Below are positions 1 to 13,847 of a DNA stretch of 59,471 nucleotides, one piece after another. The notes beneath the pieces are model-generated. The model was not told where the DNA came from, did not search any database, and saw only the letters and a program-made list of their open reading frames with translations. Positions within the stretch are counted from its first letter, which is position 1. Every line of letters starts with the position of its first letter. Source of the DNA: Candidatus Rokuibacteriota bacterium. GTDB taxonomy: Bacteria; Methylomirabilota; Methylomirabilia; Rokubacteriales; CSP1-6. Position numbers and translations under genes: made by a program. Location: positions 1 through 59,471 of the forward strand of contig JAUSJX010000131.1 of NCBI GenBank assembly GCA_030647435.1. Direction: 5' to 3'.

Positions 1-1479
1 GATCTCGCGGTTGGCGCGGTCGTTCAACATCTCGCGGTGGAAGGGACTCGCGACGAGCCCGATGGTCAGCACGGGGCCCTCGAGCCTCAGCGGCACGCCG
101 TGCTGGACGACCGAGCCCAGGAGCGCCTTCTTCTTCAGAATTTCTTCCACCGCGCGGGCCCATCCCTCTCCGAGATCCGCCGCGGGCTCCGCCGGCGCTT
201 CCTTCGGTGGCGCGGGCGCGAGGGCGGGGGATGTGGGGGCGCTCGCTCCGGAGACCGGCGGGGGTACGGCGACGCGCTTTGCTGACGCATCGAGCAGGCT
301 CGGCTGGGCTGCCACGGGCCGCGCGGCGGGTGCGCCCCGTAGCCGGCTCACCGCCTCGTCCACTTTCGCGATCAGCGCCTCGATGGCCTGGGGCTGGGGC
401 CGGCGCGCCGCGCGCACGGCTGCGATCTCGAGCTCGACCCGCGGGTGCGGCGAGCGGCGCATCTCGGTGTCGGCCTCCATGAAGGCGCGCAGGAGATAGA
501 TCAGCTCGTCGGCGCTGACCGGCTCGGCGGTGGCCGCGAGCGCGTCGCGCTCGGCTGCCGTGAGATCGGCGAACGGCGCGTCGGGGGAGACCTTGATGAC
601 GAGGGTCCGGCGCGCCGCTTCCACGACCTCGCGGCAGAGCCAGGCAAGGTCTTCTCCGTCGCGCGCGGCGCGGTCGATAGCCTCGAGCGCGCGGGCACCG
701 TCGCGCGCCAGGAGCGCCGCGAGGAAACCGCGCACGTGGACCGGCGCGGAGGAGCCGAGGAGGCGTGCCACGCTCGACTCGTCGAGCGCGCCGCCGCCGT
801 AGGCGATGGCCGTGTCGACGAGCGACAGCGCGTCCCGCAGGCTGCCCTCGGCCGCGCGTACGAGAAGCGGCAGCGCGCCGGGCTCGAATCGGACGCCTTC
901 CTTCGTCAGGATCTCCGTCAGCGTCGTTGTCAGCAGCTCAGGGGGGATGGGCCGGAAGTCGAAGCGCTGGCAGCGCGAGAGCACGGTCGCCGGGATCTTG
1001 CGCGGATCCGTGGTGGCAAGCACGAAGACCACGTGGGCCGGCGGCTCCTCCAGCGTCTTGAGGAAGGCGTTGAACGCCGGGCCGGAGAGCATGTGGACTT
1101 CGTCCACGATGTAGATCTTGAAGCGCCCGCGGGCCGGCGCGTACTTGACGTTCTCTCGGAGCGTGCGGATGTCGTCGACGCCCGTGTTCGACGCGGCGTC
1201 GATCTCCATCACGTCCATCGGGGCGCCCGAGACGAAGTCCAGGCAGGAGGGGCAGGCGCCGCAGGCCTCGGGCCCGGTGCGATTCGTGCACGACAGCGCC
1301 TTGGCCAGGAGACGCGCCGTCGTGGTCTTGCCGACGCCCCGAGGGCCCGTGAAGAGGTACGCATGCGCCACGCGGCCCGACGCCAGCGCGTTCTGCAGCG
1401 TGCGCGTGACTGGATCCTGCCCCACGACGGCCGCGAACACCTGCGGCCGCCACTTCCGCGCCAGCACCTGATAGCTCAT
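1..1479 (-). CDS. dnaX: DNA polymerase III subunit gamma/tau (3' end beyond window)
   Basis: This is the clamp-loader ATPase that assembles the beta sliding clamp on primed DNA. The product begins MSYQVLARKWRPQVF, the typical DnaX start. It carries Walker A GPRGVGKTT near residue 45, a zinc-binding cluster of cysteines (CTNRTGPEACGACPSC) and the DEVHML Walker B box, followed by an SRC arginine-finger motif. After about residue 370 it becomes an Ala/Pro-rich linker and then a C-terminal domain that runs off the left edge without a stop, so at least 493 codons are present. I saw no slippery A-run for the tau/gamma frameshift in the visible part. It is the last gene of a leftward tRNA-tadA-tRNA-SRP RNA series; dnaX next to the SRP RNA gene is a common bacterial arrangement. 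Confidence 0.95.
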   Translation of the reverse strand, partial: MSYQVLARKWRPQVFAAVVGQDPVTRTLQNALASGRVAHAYLFTGPRGVGKTTTARLLAKALSCTNRTGPEACGACPSCLDFVSGAPMDVMEIDAASNTGVDDIRTLRENVKYAPARGRFKIYIVDEVHMLSGPAFNAFLKTLEEPPAHVVFVLATTDPRKIPATVLSRCQRFDFRPIPPELLTTTLTEILTKEGVRFEPGALPLLVRAAEGSLRDALSLVDTAIAYGGGALDESSVARLLGSSAPVHVRGFLAALLARDGARALEAIDRAARDGEDLAWLCREVVEAARRTLVIKVSPDAPFADLTAAERDALAATAEPVSADELIYLLRAFMEADTEMRRSPHPRVELEIAAVRAARRPQPQAIEALIAKVDEAVSRLRGAPAARPVAAQPSLLDASAKRVAVPPPVSGASAPTSPALAPAPPKEAPAEPAADLGEGWARAVEEILKKKALLGSVVQHGVPLRLEGPVLTIGLVASPFHREMLNDRANREI

Positions 1480-1540
1480 TGGGCGCAGAGTTGCCGCGTT
1501 GACGGCTCGAATCCACTGCGGAGCAACGAGAGTGCAAGAT

Positions 1541-1720
1541 CCCCTGGTGGGGGGGAATACGGGAGAGGAGCGGCAGGATGCGCTCCCCCCCGTTGCTCAA
1601 TAAGAGCGGTGGGGGGGGCCGGGGGAGGAGCGGCGCTCGCTCCCCCCCGGAACCAATTGATCAAGAGCGGTGGGGGGGGCCGGGGGAGGAGCGTTGCTCG
1701 CTCCCCCCCGGAGCCAATCA
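1541..1720. repeat. Three tandem ~60-bp G-run/C-run hairpin repeats
   Basis: Three direct copies, spaced about 62 and 61 bases apart, lie between the SRP RNA and dnaX. Each has GGTGGGGGG, then GGGGGAGGAGC, then a matching C-run (CTCCCCCCCG), so each unit can fold into a GC-only hairpin and each G-rich arm could form a quadruplex. The second and third copies are almost identical; the first is diverged. No credible protein is encoded. Confidence 0.8.
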
Positions 1721-1780
1721 AGACCGTGCACCCGCCATCGAACCGCCCGTCCCGCGATCTCCAAGCGGAGCCGGCTCCGG

Positions 1781-1873
1781 TCAGGTACTCCCACGGCACA
1801 CGAGCGAAACGCCTTACCGTTGCTCCCTTCCGGGTCTGGCGGGATTCGACGCGGCTCGTTGCGTGGGGCCCAA
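1781..1873 (-). ncRNA. ffs: Signal recognition particle RNA (4.5S type)
   Basis: The leftward strand contains the SRP RNA core at about 1819-1836 (GACCCGGAAGGGAGCAAC), which is the Ffh-binding symmetric loop and the GGAA tetraloop. The flanking arms (GGGCCCCACGC... and ...CGTGGGAGTACC) pair into a long hairpin of about 90 nt, the size of the small bacterial form. It sits just upstream of dnaX on the same strand, as in many bacteria. The ends are estimated from pairing and could move by about 10 nt. Confidence 0.88.
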
Positions 1874-2154
1874 CCTTCAACACCGTCCCGCGAGGCTCAT
1901 TCGACACGAACGGCCCTCAAGAGGGAATTCAACCCCGCTATAGCGGATTGCGGGTTACAGGGCACCGCTACCTCCCCGTCTAGCACGGCCCACCTTTGTC
2001 GGCTGCCGATAAGGGCCCATCTGCTTCGTTGGCGCCGTCGGCCGCACGCTCAACGTTGAGAGACTACGCCTCGCGTGCGGCCTTCCGGCGCCGCCTCGCA
2101 TCTGGGCTCTTCTCGCCAACCGACGTGACCTCGGACGCTTCACAACCAAAATAA

Positions 2155-2244
2155 TGGCGGAGGGGGTGGGATTCGAACCCACGGTACAGTTGCCCGTACA
2201 CGGCATTTCCAGTGCCGCACCTTCGGCCACTCGGCCACCCCTCC
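2155..2244 (-). tRNA. tRNA-Ser(GGA)
   Basis: The sequence folds as a class II tRNA with a long variable arm. It has acceptor stem GGAGGGG/CCCCTCC, T-loop TTCGAAT, encoded CCA and anticodon loop CTGGAAA, giving GGA, which reads UCC and UCU. It lies in tandem with tRNA-Ser(CGA). Confidence 0.96.
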
Positions 2245-2340
2245 CCGATAAAGGCCATCTCACGACGGAACTCCCCGACCCTCGGGCGCCTTCGCGGAGC
2301 GCAGGCGCCTCGAGGTGCAAAATCAAAAACCGAAATTTAA

Positions 2341-2432
2341 TGGCGGAGGGGAGAGGATTTGAACCCCCGAGGGACTTGCGCCCCTATCCGATTTCGAGTC
2401 GGACGCCTTCAACCGGGCTCGGCCACCCCTCC
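2341..2432 (-). tRNA. tRNA-Ser(CGA)
   Basis: This is a class II tRNA with acceptor GGAGGGG/CCCCTCC, a long variable arm, T-loop TTCAAAT, encoded CCA and anticodon loop CTCGAAA, giving CGA for UCG. It directly follows tadA on the same strand. Confidence 0.96.
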
Positions 2433-2439
2433 GCGCCAC

Positions 2440-3035
<596 letters not shown>

Positions 3036-3038
3036 GTC

Positions 3039-3132
3039 TGGCGGAGAGGCCGGGATTCGAACCCGGGACAGAGGTTTTGCCCCTGTAACCGCTTAGCAGG
3101 CGGCTGCCTTCGGCCGACTCGGCCACCTCTCC
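3039..3132 (-). tRNA. tRNA-Ser(GCT)
   Basis: This is a class II tRNA with acceptor GGAGAGG/CCTCTCC, a long variable arm, anticodon loop CTGCTAA giving GCU for AGC/AGU, T-loop TTCGAAT and encoded CCA. It leads the leftward cluster, three bases before tRNA-Arg. Confidence 0.96.
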
Positions 3133-3242
3133 GTACAGTCAAGCCCACAGAGTATAAGGCATTCGCGACCCAGCGACTACCCAGAACCTCCATCTCAGCC
3201 TATGCTTGCCCAATGAACCCCAACCAGCCGGGAGAACCCACC

Positions 3243-5009
3243 ATGAGTCGCCTCCGCCGACTGCTCAAGAACGCCTGGGCGCTAACCCGGCCGTACTGGT
3301 TCTCCGAGGACCGCTGGGCGGCCTGGGGGCTGCTCCTGGCCGTCGTCACGCTGAATCTCGGCATCGTCTTCATCAACGTGCTGCTGAACAAGTGGAACAA
3401 CACCTTCTACAACTCGCTCCAGGACAAGAACTACGACGTTTTCGTCCAGCAGCTCTTCCGCTTCACGTGGCTGGCGGGCAGCTACATCATCGTGGCCGTG
3501 TACCAGCTCTACCTGAACCAGATGCTCCAGATTCGCTGGCGGCGTTGGCTGACCGAGCGGTACCTCGGGGAGTGGCTCAGGGACACGGCGTACTATCGCA
3601 TGCAGCTCGCCGGCGGCGAGACCGACAACCCGGACCAGCGCATCGCCGAGGACCTGCGGCTCTTCGTGACCGGCACGCTGGTGCTCGCGATCGGGGGCAT
3701 GCGCGCCGTGGTCACCCTGGTCTCCTTCCTCGCGATCCTCTGGGGCCTCTCCGGCGCGGTGACCCTGCCCGTCGGCGGCTTTCTCGTCACCATCCCCGGC
3801 TACATGGTCTGGGCAGCCCTCCTCTACGCGATCGTCGGCACGTGGCTCACCGACCGCATCGGCCGGCCCCTGGTACGCATGAACTTCGACCGACAGCGAT
3901 ATGAGGCGGATTTCCGCTTCGGCCTCGTGCGCTTCCGCGAGAACACCGAGGGCGTGGCCCTGTACCACGGCGAGCCCGACGAGTTGCGGAATTTCAGGAC
4001 CCGCTTCGGCTCGGTGGTCCGCAACTGGTGGGACATCATGCGCCAGCAGAAACGGTTGACGTGGTTCACCGCGGGCTACGGCCAGGCGGCGATCATCTTT
4101 CCCTTCGTGGTGGCGGCGCCTCGGTACTTCCGGGGCGAGATTCCCCTGGGCGGGCTCGTGCAAACCGCCTCGGCATTCGGCCAGGTTCAGGATTCCCTGT
4201 CGTTCATCGTGTCGTCGTACACGGACATCGCCGAGTGGCGTTCGGTGGTCCAGCGGCTCGTGGGCTTCGAGGAGGCGCTCGACCGGGTGCGCGCCCAGGC
4301 CGGCGCCCGCGACGGAATCCGGCGCGAGGCCGGCGACGCGCCCACGCTGGCCGTCGAGAACGTCGACCTCGCCCTGCCCGGAGGCACCGCGCTCATCTCG
4401 GGCGTGAATCTCGCGCTCGCGCGCGGCGAATCGGCGCTTCTCTCGGGACCGTCCGGCGCCGGAAAGAGCACGCTCATCCGGGCCATCGCGGGGATCTGGC
4501 CGTTCGGTCGAGGCGAGATCCGTGTCCCGCTGGGCCCCATGCTATTCCTGCCCCAGAAGCCCTATCTGCCCATCGGGACACTCAGAGAGGTCATCAGCTA
4601 TCCGACGCCGGCGGCGGGGCTGCCCGCGGGAGAACTGCCCGCGGGAGAACTGGACGACCAGGTCCTGCGCGAGGCGCTCGAAGCGGTGGGCCTGCCGGAG
4701 CTCGCCGGCCGCCTCGACGAGGCCGGGCACTGGGCGCTGCAGCTTTCCCCGGGCGAGCAGCAGCGAATCGCCTTCGCCCGCGCCCTCGTTCAGAAACCCG
4801 ACTGGCTCTTCCTCGACGAGGCAACCTCCGCGGTGGACGAGGCCGCGGAAACGCGGCTCTACCAGCTGGTCCGTGACCGCCTGCGCGGCACGGCCGTGCT
4901 CAGCATCGGGCACCGCAGTTCGCTCCGCGCCTTCCATGGCCGCCAACTCGTTGTGAAGCCGAACGGAAGCGCACCCGCGTCCATCGTGGAGGTGTCCGTC
5001 ACGTCGTGA
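3243..5009 (+). CDS. ABC transporter, fused membrane/ATPase, SbmA/YddA type
   Basis: The protein fuses an N-terminal membrane domain of the ABC_membrane_2 (SbmA/BacA, YddA, peroxisomal ABCD) type to one ATPase domain. The segment with LNKWNNTFYNSLQDKN is characteristic of this family. The C-terminal third has Walker A GPSGAGKST, signature LSPGEQQRIAFARAL and Walker B DWLFLDEAT. Such proteins move vitamins, fatty acyl compounds or peptides; the substrate here is unknown. I chose the ATG preceded by GGGAGAACCCACC rather than the one 30 bases upstream, which lacks a ribosome site. It is the only rightward gene in the first 15 kb. Confidence 0.9.
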   Translation: MSRLRRLLKNAWALTRPYWFSEDRWAAWGLLLAVVTLNLGIVFINVLLNKWNNTFYNSLQDKNYDVFVQQLFRFTWLAGSYIIVAVYQLYLNQMLQIRWRRWLTERYLGEWLRDTAYYRMQLAGGETDNPDQRIAEDLRLFVTGTLVLAIGGMRAVVTLVSFLAILWGLSGAVTLPVGGFLVTIPGYMVWAALLYAIVGTWLTDRIGRPLVRMNFDRQRYEADFRFGLVRFRENTEGVALYHGEPDELRNFRTRFGSVVRNWWDIMRQQKRLTWFTAGYGQAAIIFPFVVAAPRYFRGEIPLGGLVQTASAFGQVQDSLSFIVSSYTDIAEWRSVVQRLVGFEEALDRVRAQAGARDGIRREAGDAPTLAVENVDLALPGGTALISGVNLALARGESALLSGPSGAGKSTLIRAIAGIWPFGRGEIRVPLGPMLFLPQKPYLPIGTLREVISYPTPAAGLPAGELPAGELDDQVLREALEAVGLPELAGRLDEAGHWALQLSPGEQQRIAFARALVQKPDWLFLDEATSAVDEAAETRLYQLVRDRLRGTAVLSIGHRSSLRAFHGRQLVVKPNGSAPASIVEVSVTS

Positions 5010-5036
5010 GCGCCCAACGATGCTCTCGCCCACGGT

Positions 5037-5071
5037 CAACATGGCTTGGCCAGGTTGAGGATGCCATGTTG
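5037..5071. terminator. Possible hairpin between ABC transporter and tRNA-Ser(TGA)
   Basis: CAACATGGC and its exact complement GCCATGTTG are separated by 17 bases in the convergent intergenic gap. There is no strong T-run, so termination is only suggested. Confidence 0.35.
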
Positions 5072-5093
5072 AGGATGAATGACAAATGATAAT

Positions 5094-5183
5094 TGGCGGA
5101 GGGGGAGGGATTCGAACCCCCGACCCCTTGCGGGATTCCGGTTTTCAAGACCGGCGCCTTAAACCAGACTCGGCCACCCCTCC
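5094..5183 (-). tRNA. tRNA-Ser(TGA)
   Basis: This is a class II tRNA with acceptor GGAGGGG/CCCCTCC, anticodon loop CTTGAAA giving UGA for UCA and wobble codons, T-loop TTCGAAT and encoded CCA. It lies nine bases downstream of serS on the same strand. Confidence 0.96.
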
Positions 5184-5192
5184 GCAGCACAA

Positions 5193-6482
5193 TCACGCGG
5201 GCCCGATCCGCTCGAACCCGCCCATGTACGGCTTGAGCGCCGCCGGCACCGTCACGGAGCCGTCGGCTTCCTGGTAATTCTCGAGGACCGCGATCAGCGT
5301 GCGTCCCACGGCCAGTCCCGAACCGTTCAGCGTGTGGCAGAACTCGGGCCTCCCGCCGCCGTCCGGCTTGTAGCGGATCTCCGCGCGTCGCGCCTGGAAG
5401 GCGCCGCAGTCCGAGCACGAGGAGATCTCGCGGTATTTCCCCTGTCCCGGCAGCCACACCTCGACGTCGTAGCTTTTCGTCGCCTGGAACCCCATGTCGC
5501 CCGCGCAGTGGAGCACCACGCGATACGGGATCTCGAGGCGCTTGAGCACCTCCTCGGCGTTGCCGACCATCCCCTCGAGCTCCGCGGGCGACTGGGCCGG
5601 CGTCGTCACCTTGACCAGCTCGACCTTGTCGAACTGATGCTGGCGGATCATCCCCTTCATGTCCTTGCCGTACGTGCCGGCCTCGCGCCGGTAGCAGGGC
5701 GTGAAGGACACGTAGCGCCTGGGCAGTGTCCCCTCCGGCAGCGTCTCGCCCGTGTGGAGCGCCGTCACCGGCACTTCAGCCGTCGGGATGAGATAGAGCG
5801 TGCGGTCCTCATCCGGCTCGACGGTCTTGAACTGCTGCTCCTCGAACTTGGGCAGGAGCCCGTTGTTCTGCACCGTCGTGGCGTTCACCAGGTGCGGCAC
5901 CCAGACCTCGGTGTAGCCGTGCTCGCGGGTGTGCAGATCGAGCATGAAGTCGGCCAGCGCGCGCTCGAGGCGGGCGAGCGGACCCCACAGCACGACGAAG
6001 CGGGCCTTGGCGATCCGCGCGGCGCGCTCGAAGTCCATGAGTCCGAGCGCCTCGCCGATCTCCTCGTGGGGCTTTGGCGCGAACCCGAACTCGCGCGGCG
6101 CGCCCCAGCGGCGGACCTCGACGTTCTTGTCCTCCGTCTGCCCGGGGGGAACGGACGCGTCGGGCAGATTCGGGATCTGAAGGAGCAGGCGCTCGATCTC
6201 CGCGTCCACGGTCTTGAGCTCAGCCTCGAGCGCCTTGATCCGCTCACCCACCTCCCGCATGCGCGCCTGCGCGGCGGCGGCATCCTCGCCGCGGCGCTTG
6301 GCCTGGCCGATCGCCTCCGAGGCCTTGTTGCGAAGCGCCTTCAGGTCCTCGCTCTCCCGCACGAGCCGCCGGCGCTCGGCATCCTGGGCGAGGACGGGCC
6401 TGATCAGCTCGGCGCCGCCACGGTCCGCCAGGCCGCGCTCGACGGCCTCGGGATTCTCGCGGATCAGCCTGATGTCCAGCAC
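5193..6482 (-). CDS. serS: Seryl-tRNA synthetase
   Basis: SerRS charges all serine tRNAs, and tRNA-Sec in organisms that use selenocysteine. The 429-aa product has the N-terminal two-helix coiled coil (about residues 25-105) that contacts the long variable arm of tRNA-Ser. The class II catalytic domain follows, with motif 2 around TPCYRREAGTYGKDMKGM and motif 3 around NGSGLAVGRTLIAVLEN. The start MLDIRLIRENPE is the standard one. The gene sits beside tRNA-Ser(TGA) and close to the other three serine tRNAs. Confidence 0.97.
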   Translation of the reverse strand: MLDIRLIRENPEAVERGLADRGGAELIRPVLAQDAERRRLVRESEDLKALRNKASEAIGQAKRRGEDAAAAQARMREVGERIKALEAELKTVDAEIERLLLQIPNLPDASVPPGQTEDKNVEVRRWGAPREFGFAPKPHEEIGEALGLMDFERAARIAKARFVVLWGPLARLERALADFMLDLHTREHGYTEVWVPHLVNATTVQNNGLLPKFEEQQFKTVEPDEDRTLYLIPTAEVPVTALHTGETLPEGTLPRRYVSFTPCYRREAGTYGKDMKGMIRQHQFDKVELVKVTTPAQSPAELEGMVGNAEEVLKRLEIPYRVVLHCAGDMGFQATKSYDVEVWLPGQGKYREISSCSDCGAFQARRAEIRYKPDGGGRPEFCHTLNGSGLAVGRTLIAVLENYQEADGSVTVPAALKPYMGGFERIGPA

Positions 6483-6569
6483 GTCTGAAGCCCCCTCACT
6501 TTTCTCAGCCCTCGCCTCGCCGCTCTCCGAGCCTACGGCTCGGTAGCCGCGTCTCAGCTCGAACTGCCG

Positions 6570-6592
6570 CCCTCTCCCCTAAGGGGAGAGGG
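6570..6592. repeat. Intergenic palindrome CCCTCTCCCC-TAA-GGGGAGAGGG
   Basis: A perfect 10-bp inverted repeat lies in the serS leader between gyrA and serS. Similar CTCTCCCC/GGGGAGAG palindromes occur between genes in many high-GC bacteria. No function can be assigned. Confidence 0.6.
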
Positions 6593-6603
6593 GAACTCTC
6601 GTG

Positions 6604-6632
6604 AAACAAAAGAGGCCGCCCGCAGGCGGCCT
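6604..6632 (-). terminator. Rho-independent terminator of gyrA
   Basis: Downstream of the gyrA stop on the leftward strand, AGGCCGCC and GGCGGCCT pair across a TGCG tetraloop and are followed by CTTTTGTTT. This ends the dnaA-side replication cluster. Confidence 0.85.
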
Positions 6633-6654
6633 CGTGCCCCCGATCGGGGTGACG

Positions 6655-9093
6655 CTATGACTCGGGCGCCGCTACTTGCTCTGCCTCGACGCGCGCGACG
6701 CTGCCCACGCGGTCCTCGGCGTCCAGGTCGATGATGCGGACTCCCATGGTATTCCGCCCCTGGCTCGTGATGTCGTCGCCGTGGATGCGGATCATTTTGC
6801 CGTTGGTGGTGATGACCAGGATGTCGTCACCCTCGCGGATCTGCAGCATCCCCACCACGGAGCCGTTGCGCCCCTCGGTCTTGATGTCGATGATGCCCTT
6901 GCCGGCGCGGCCCTGCAGCCGGTACTCGTCGAGCGGCGTGCGCTTGCCGTAGCCGCGCTCGGTGATCGTGAGCACGGTGGCGCCTTCCTGCACGACCTCG
7001 GCGGCGATGACCTGGTCGCCCTCGTCAACGTCGATCCCGTGCACCCCGCCGGCCGTCCGCCCCATGGGCCGGACGTCTTCCTCGGGGAAGCGGATGATCA
7101 TGCCGACCTTGGTCGAGAGCAGGACCTCGCGCCGACCGTCGGTACGCCGCGCGGCCATGACCTCGTCGCCCTCGTCGAGGTCGATGGCGAGGATGCCGCC
7201 CGCCCGCGGATGCGAGAAGGCGACGAGCTCGGTCTTCTTGACCGTCCCGCGCTTGGTGGACAAGAAGACGTAGCCGCCCGACGCGAAGTCGCGCACGGGG
7301 ACGCACGTCGCGACCATTTCCCCCTCGGCGAGCGAGAGCACGTTGACCATGGCCTTGCCCTTCGCCTGGCGGCCGCCCTCGGGGATCTCGTGGACCTTGA
7401 GCCAGTGGACCTTGCCCTTGTTCGTGAAGAAGAGGAGGTACGCGTGCGTCGAGGCGACGAAGAGGTCCTCGACGATGTCCTCCTCCTTGGTCTCCATGCC
7501 GGTGACGCCCTTGCCGCCCCGCTTCTGGCTTCGGTACGCCTCCACGTGCGTCCGCTTGATGTAGCCGGAGCGCGTGATCGTGACGACCATCTCCTCGTCG
7601 GCCAGCAGGTCCTCGATCGTCAGATCCGCCGTCTCTTCGAGGATCTCCGTGCGCCGATCGTCGCCGAAGTCGTTCTTGAGCGCCGCGAGCTCGTCCGTGA
7701 TGATGCCCATCAGCCGCTGCTCGGAGGCCAGGATGCCCTTGAGGTCGGCGATGAGCGCCAGCGTCTGCTCGTGCTCCTCCACGATCTTGTGGCGCTCGAG
7801 CTGGGTCAGCCGCTGCAGGCGCATGTCGAGGATGTGCTTCGCCTGGATCTCGGACAGGTCGAGGCGCCGCATCAGGGCGTCCTTCGCTGCCTCCGGATGC
7901 TCCGCCTGCCGGATCAGGCGGATGACGAGGTCCAGCTGATCGATGGCCTTGCGAAGGCCTTCGAGGATGTGCGCCTTCTCTTCCGCACGCGCGAGATCGT
8001 ACTTCGTCCGCCGCGTGACGACCTCACGGCGAAAGGAGATGAATTCGGTCAGCATCTGCTTGAGTGTGACAACTAGCGGCCGCCGGCCGACCAGCGCCAG
8101 CATGATGATGCCGAAGGTCGTCTGCATCTGCGTGTGCTTGTAGAGCTGGTTGATGACGATCTGCGGCATATCCCCGCGCCCCAGCTCCAGCACGACGCGG
8201 ATTCCCTCGCGGCTCGACTCGTCGCGGCGCTCGGAAACGCCCTCGATCTTCTTGTCGCGGATGAGCTCGCCGATCTTCTCCATCAACGTAGCCTTGTTCA
8301 CCTGGTAGGGCAGCTCGGTGATGATGATGGCCTCGCGGCCGCCGCGCAGCTTCTCAACGTGGGCCTTGGCCCGCAGCGTGATGATGCCGCGCCCGGTGGT
8401 GTAGGCCTCGCGAATCCCGGCCCGGCCGTAAATGAAGCCGCGCGTCGGGAAATCCGGCCCCGGGATGACCTTCATCAGGTCGTCGACCGTGACGTCGGGG
8501 TTCTCGATCAGCATGACGAGCGCGTCCACGATCTCCGTCAGATTGTGCGGGGGGATATTGGTCGCCATGCCGACGGCGATTCCCGAGGATCCGTTGACGA
8601 GGAGGTTCGGGATCCGGGTCGGGAGGACAACGGGCTCCTGCTCGTTCTCGTCGTAGTTGGGGACGAAGTCGACCGTGTCCTTGTCGATGTCCGCGAGCAT
8701 CTCGTGGGCGATCTTGGCCAGCCGTGCCTCGGTGTAGCGCATGGCCGCGGCCGGATCGCCGTCGATCGAGCCGAAGTTCCCCTGCCCGTCCACCAGCGGA
8801 TAGCGAAGCGAAAACTCTTGGACCATCCGCACGAGCGTCTCGTAGATGGCCGAGTCGCCGTGCGGGTGGTACTTGCCCATGCAATCGCCGACGATGCGCG
8901 CCGATTTTTTGTAGGGCCGGTTCCAGGCCACCCCGAGCACGCTCATGGTGTAGAGCACGCGCCGGTGTACCGGCTTGAGGCCGTCGCGGATGTCGGGCAG
9001 CGCCCGGCCGACGATGACGGACATGGCGTAGTCGAGGTACGACTTCCGCATCTCCTCTTCGATCGGGACCGGGGTCAGGCGCTCTGGGCTCAT
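6655..9093 (-). CDS. gyrA: DNA gyrase subunit A
   Basis: GyrA is the DNA breakage-reunion subunit that forms A2B2 gyrase with GyrB and introduces negative supercoils. The catalytic tyrosine is Y120 in [11 protein letters not shown]. The quinolone-determining region reads [15 protein letters not shown], with Ser at the position of E. coli S83 and Glu at that of D87. The C-terminal beta-pinwheel carries a GyrA box ([11 protein letters not shown]) needed for DNA wrapping. The length of 812 aa is typical. It lies 15 bases after gyrB on the same strand. Confidence 0.98.
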   Translation of the reverse strand: MSPERLTPVPIEEEMRKSYLDYAMSVIVGRALPDIRDGLKPVHRRVLYTMSVLGVAWNRPYKKSARIVGDCMGKYHPHGDSAIYETLVRMVQEFSLRYPLVDGQGNFGSIDGDPAAAMRYTEARLAKIAHEMLADIDKDTVDFVPNYDENEQEPVVLPTRIPNLLVNGSSGIAVGMATNIPPHNLTEIVDALVMLIENPDVTVDDLMKVIPGPDFPTRGFIYGRAGIREAYTTGRGIITLRAKAHVEKLRGGREAIIITELPYQVNKATLMEKIGELIRDKKIEGVSERRDESSREGIRVVLELGRGDMPQIVINQLYKHTQMQTTFGIIMLALVGRRPLVVTLKQMLTEFISFRREVVTRRTKYDLARAEEKAHILEGLRKAIDQLDLVIRLIRQAEHPEAAKDALMRRLDLSEIQAKHILDMRLQRLTQLERHKIVEEHEQTLALIADLKGILASEQRLMGIITDELAALKNDFGDDRRTEILEETADLTIEDLLADEEMVVTITRSGYIKRTHVEAYRSQKRGGKGVTGMETKEEDIVEDLFVASTHAYLLFFTNKGKVHWLKVHEIPEGGRQAKGKAMVNVLSLAEGEMVATCVPVRDFASGGYVFLSTKRGTVKKTELVAFSHPRAGGILAIDLDEGDEVMAARRTDGRREVLLSTKVGMIIRFPEEDVRPMGRTAGGVHGIDVDEGDQVIAAEVVQEGATVLTITERGYGKRTPLDEYRLQGRAGKGIIDIKTEGRNGSVVGMLQIREGDDILVITTNGKMIRIHGDDITSQGRNTMGVRIIDLDAEDRVGSVARVEAEQVAAPES

Positions 9094-9108
9094 GCGGGTC
9101 TTTGGAGG

Positions 9109-12563
<3,455 letters not shown>

Positions 12564-12587
12564 CCGATCTCTGCCCCCATGAGAATG

Positions 12588-13685
12588 TCAAATTCTCATA
12601 GGCATGATAACACAGAGCGATCCTTCCTCCTCGAAGCTTTTGATAATTCCGGGACTCAATCCGTCCTTGAGCTCCATCACGACCTGCTCCGCCCCCTGCG
12701 CGCCCAGAGCGTCCAGCACGTAGCGCGAATTAAATCCGATCGTCATCTCCTCCCCTGCGTACGGCACCTCCATCTGCTCCTCGGCTTCGCCGAAATCCGG
12801 GCTGTAAGCGGTGAGCTTCAGCAACCCCGGGGAAAGCGTGAACTTCACGGGCTTGGTCCGCTCCTCCGACAGCACCGACACCCGCCGGAGCGCCGCCGTC
12901 AACGCGCCTCGGGAGACCGTAATCCGATGCGGATGCGCCTTCGGAACGACTTGCTCGTAGTTCGGGAACGTGCCCTCGATGAGCCGCGCCATCAGGAGGA
13001 CGTTGGGCATCTGCAAGATGAACTGGTTCTCGCTGATGGCCACCTGGACGTCCTCGCCGGAGCCGACGATGCGCGCGATCTCCTGCACGGCCTTGCGCGG
13101 CACGATGCCCGAGACTGCCGCCCCCGCGCTCGCCAACGGCCGCACCGCCAGCGCGAGCCGGTGGCCGTCCGTGGCTACGATCCTGATCTCACGTTCCTGC
13201 ACGGCGAAGAGCACCCCGTTCAGCGCGTAGCGACTCTCGTCGTGTGAGACCGCAAAGATCGTCTGCGCCAGCATATCCCGCAAGAGCTTGCCGTCGAGCG
13301 TGATCCACGCCGCCGCCGCTGCCCCCGTTGCCACGGCCGGGAAATCCGCCGCGCTCAGGCCGACCAGCTTGTACGAGGCCCCGCCGCACCGCAGCGCGAC
13401 CCACGCATTGTCCTGGACCTTCAAGGTGAGCGGCGCGGCCGGCAGCTCCTTGACGATCTCGAGGAGTTTTCGCGCCGAGAGCGTGATCGAGCCGGCCGAC
13501 GGAACCTTGGCCGGCACCGAAACCCGCGCGCCGACCTCGAGGTCGGTCGCGGTCAGCCGCAGCGTCTCCCCTTCGCTCTCGAGCAGCACGTTCGCCAGAA
13601 TCGGCAAGGTCTGCCGAGGCTCAACCACGTTGTGAACCATCTGGAGACCCTTGAGGAAGGCATCCCGGTCCACATGGACTTCCAT
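12588..13685 (-). CDS. dnaN: DNA polymerase III beta subunit (sliding clamp)
   Basis: The beta clamp is a ring-shaped homodimer that tethers Pol III to DNA. The 365-aa sequence has the three repeated clamp domains and ends IKSFEEEGSLCVIMPMRI, the typical C-terminus with the MPMR(I/L) motif. The start MEVHVDRDAFLKGLQ is normal. About 160 bases separate it from dnaA upstream. I saw no clear DnaA box in that gap, only short GTGGAC runs. Confidence 0.97.
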   Translation of the reverse strand: MEVHVDRDAFLKGLQMVHNVVEPRQTLPILANVLLESEGETLRLTATDLEVGARVSVPAKVPSAGSITLSARKLLEIVKELPAAPLTLKVQDNAWVALRCGGASYKLVGLSAADFPAVATGAAAAAWITLDGKLLRDMLAQTIFAVSHDESRYALNGVLFAVQEREIRIVATDGHRLALAVRPLASAGAAVSGIVPRKAVQEIARIVGSGEDVQVAISENQFILQMPNVLLMARLIEGTFPNYEQVVPKAHPHRITVSRGALTAALRRVSVLSEERTKPVKFTLSPGLLKLTAYSPDFGEAEEQMEVPYAGEEMTIGFNSRYVLDALGAQGAEQVVMELKDGLSPGIIKSFEEEGSLCVIMPMRI

Positions 13686-13847
13686 GTCAATCTCCGTTGT
13701 TGGAGGAAGAAAGAGAGAAGGTCGTCGTCATAGTAGACGTCGTGGCGGTGGACGCTGTGGACGACGCGCAAGGGGCTGATACGCCAGAAGATGAACCATC
13801 CACGGCTCGGTGGACAACGCCGCGCGGACCATGGGGACGACGGTGGA

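Noticed and set aside
1541-1720. The G-run array as a CRISPR
   Set aside because: Units are directly tandem with no unique spacers, and no cas genes are present.
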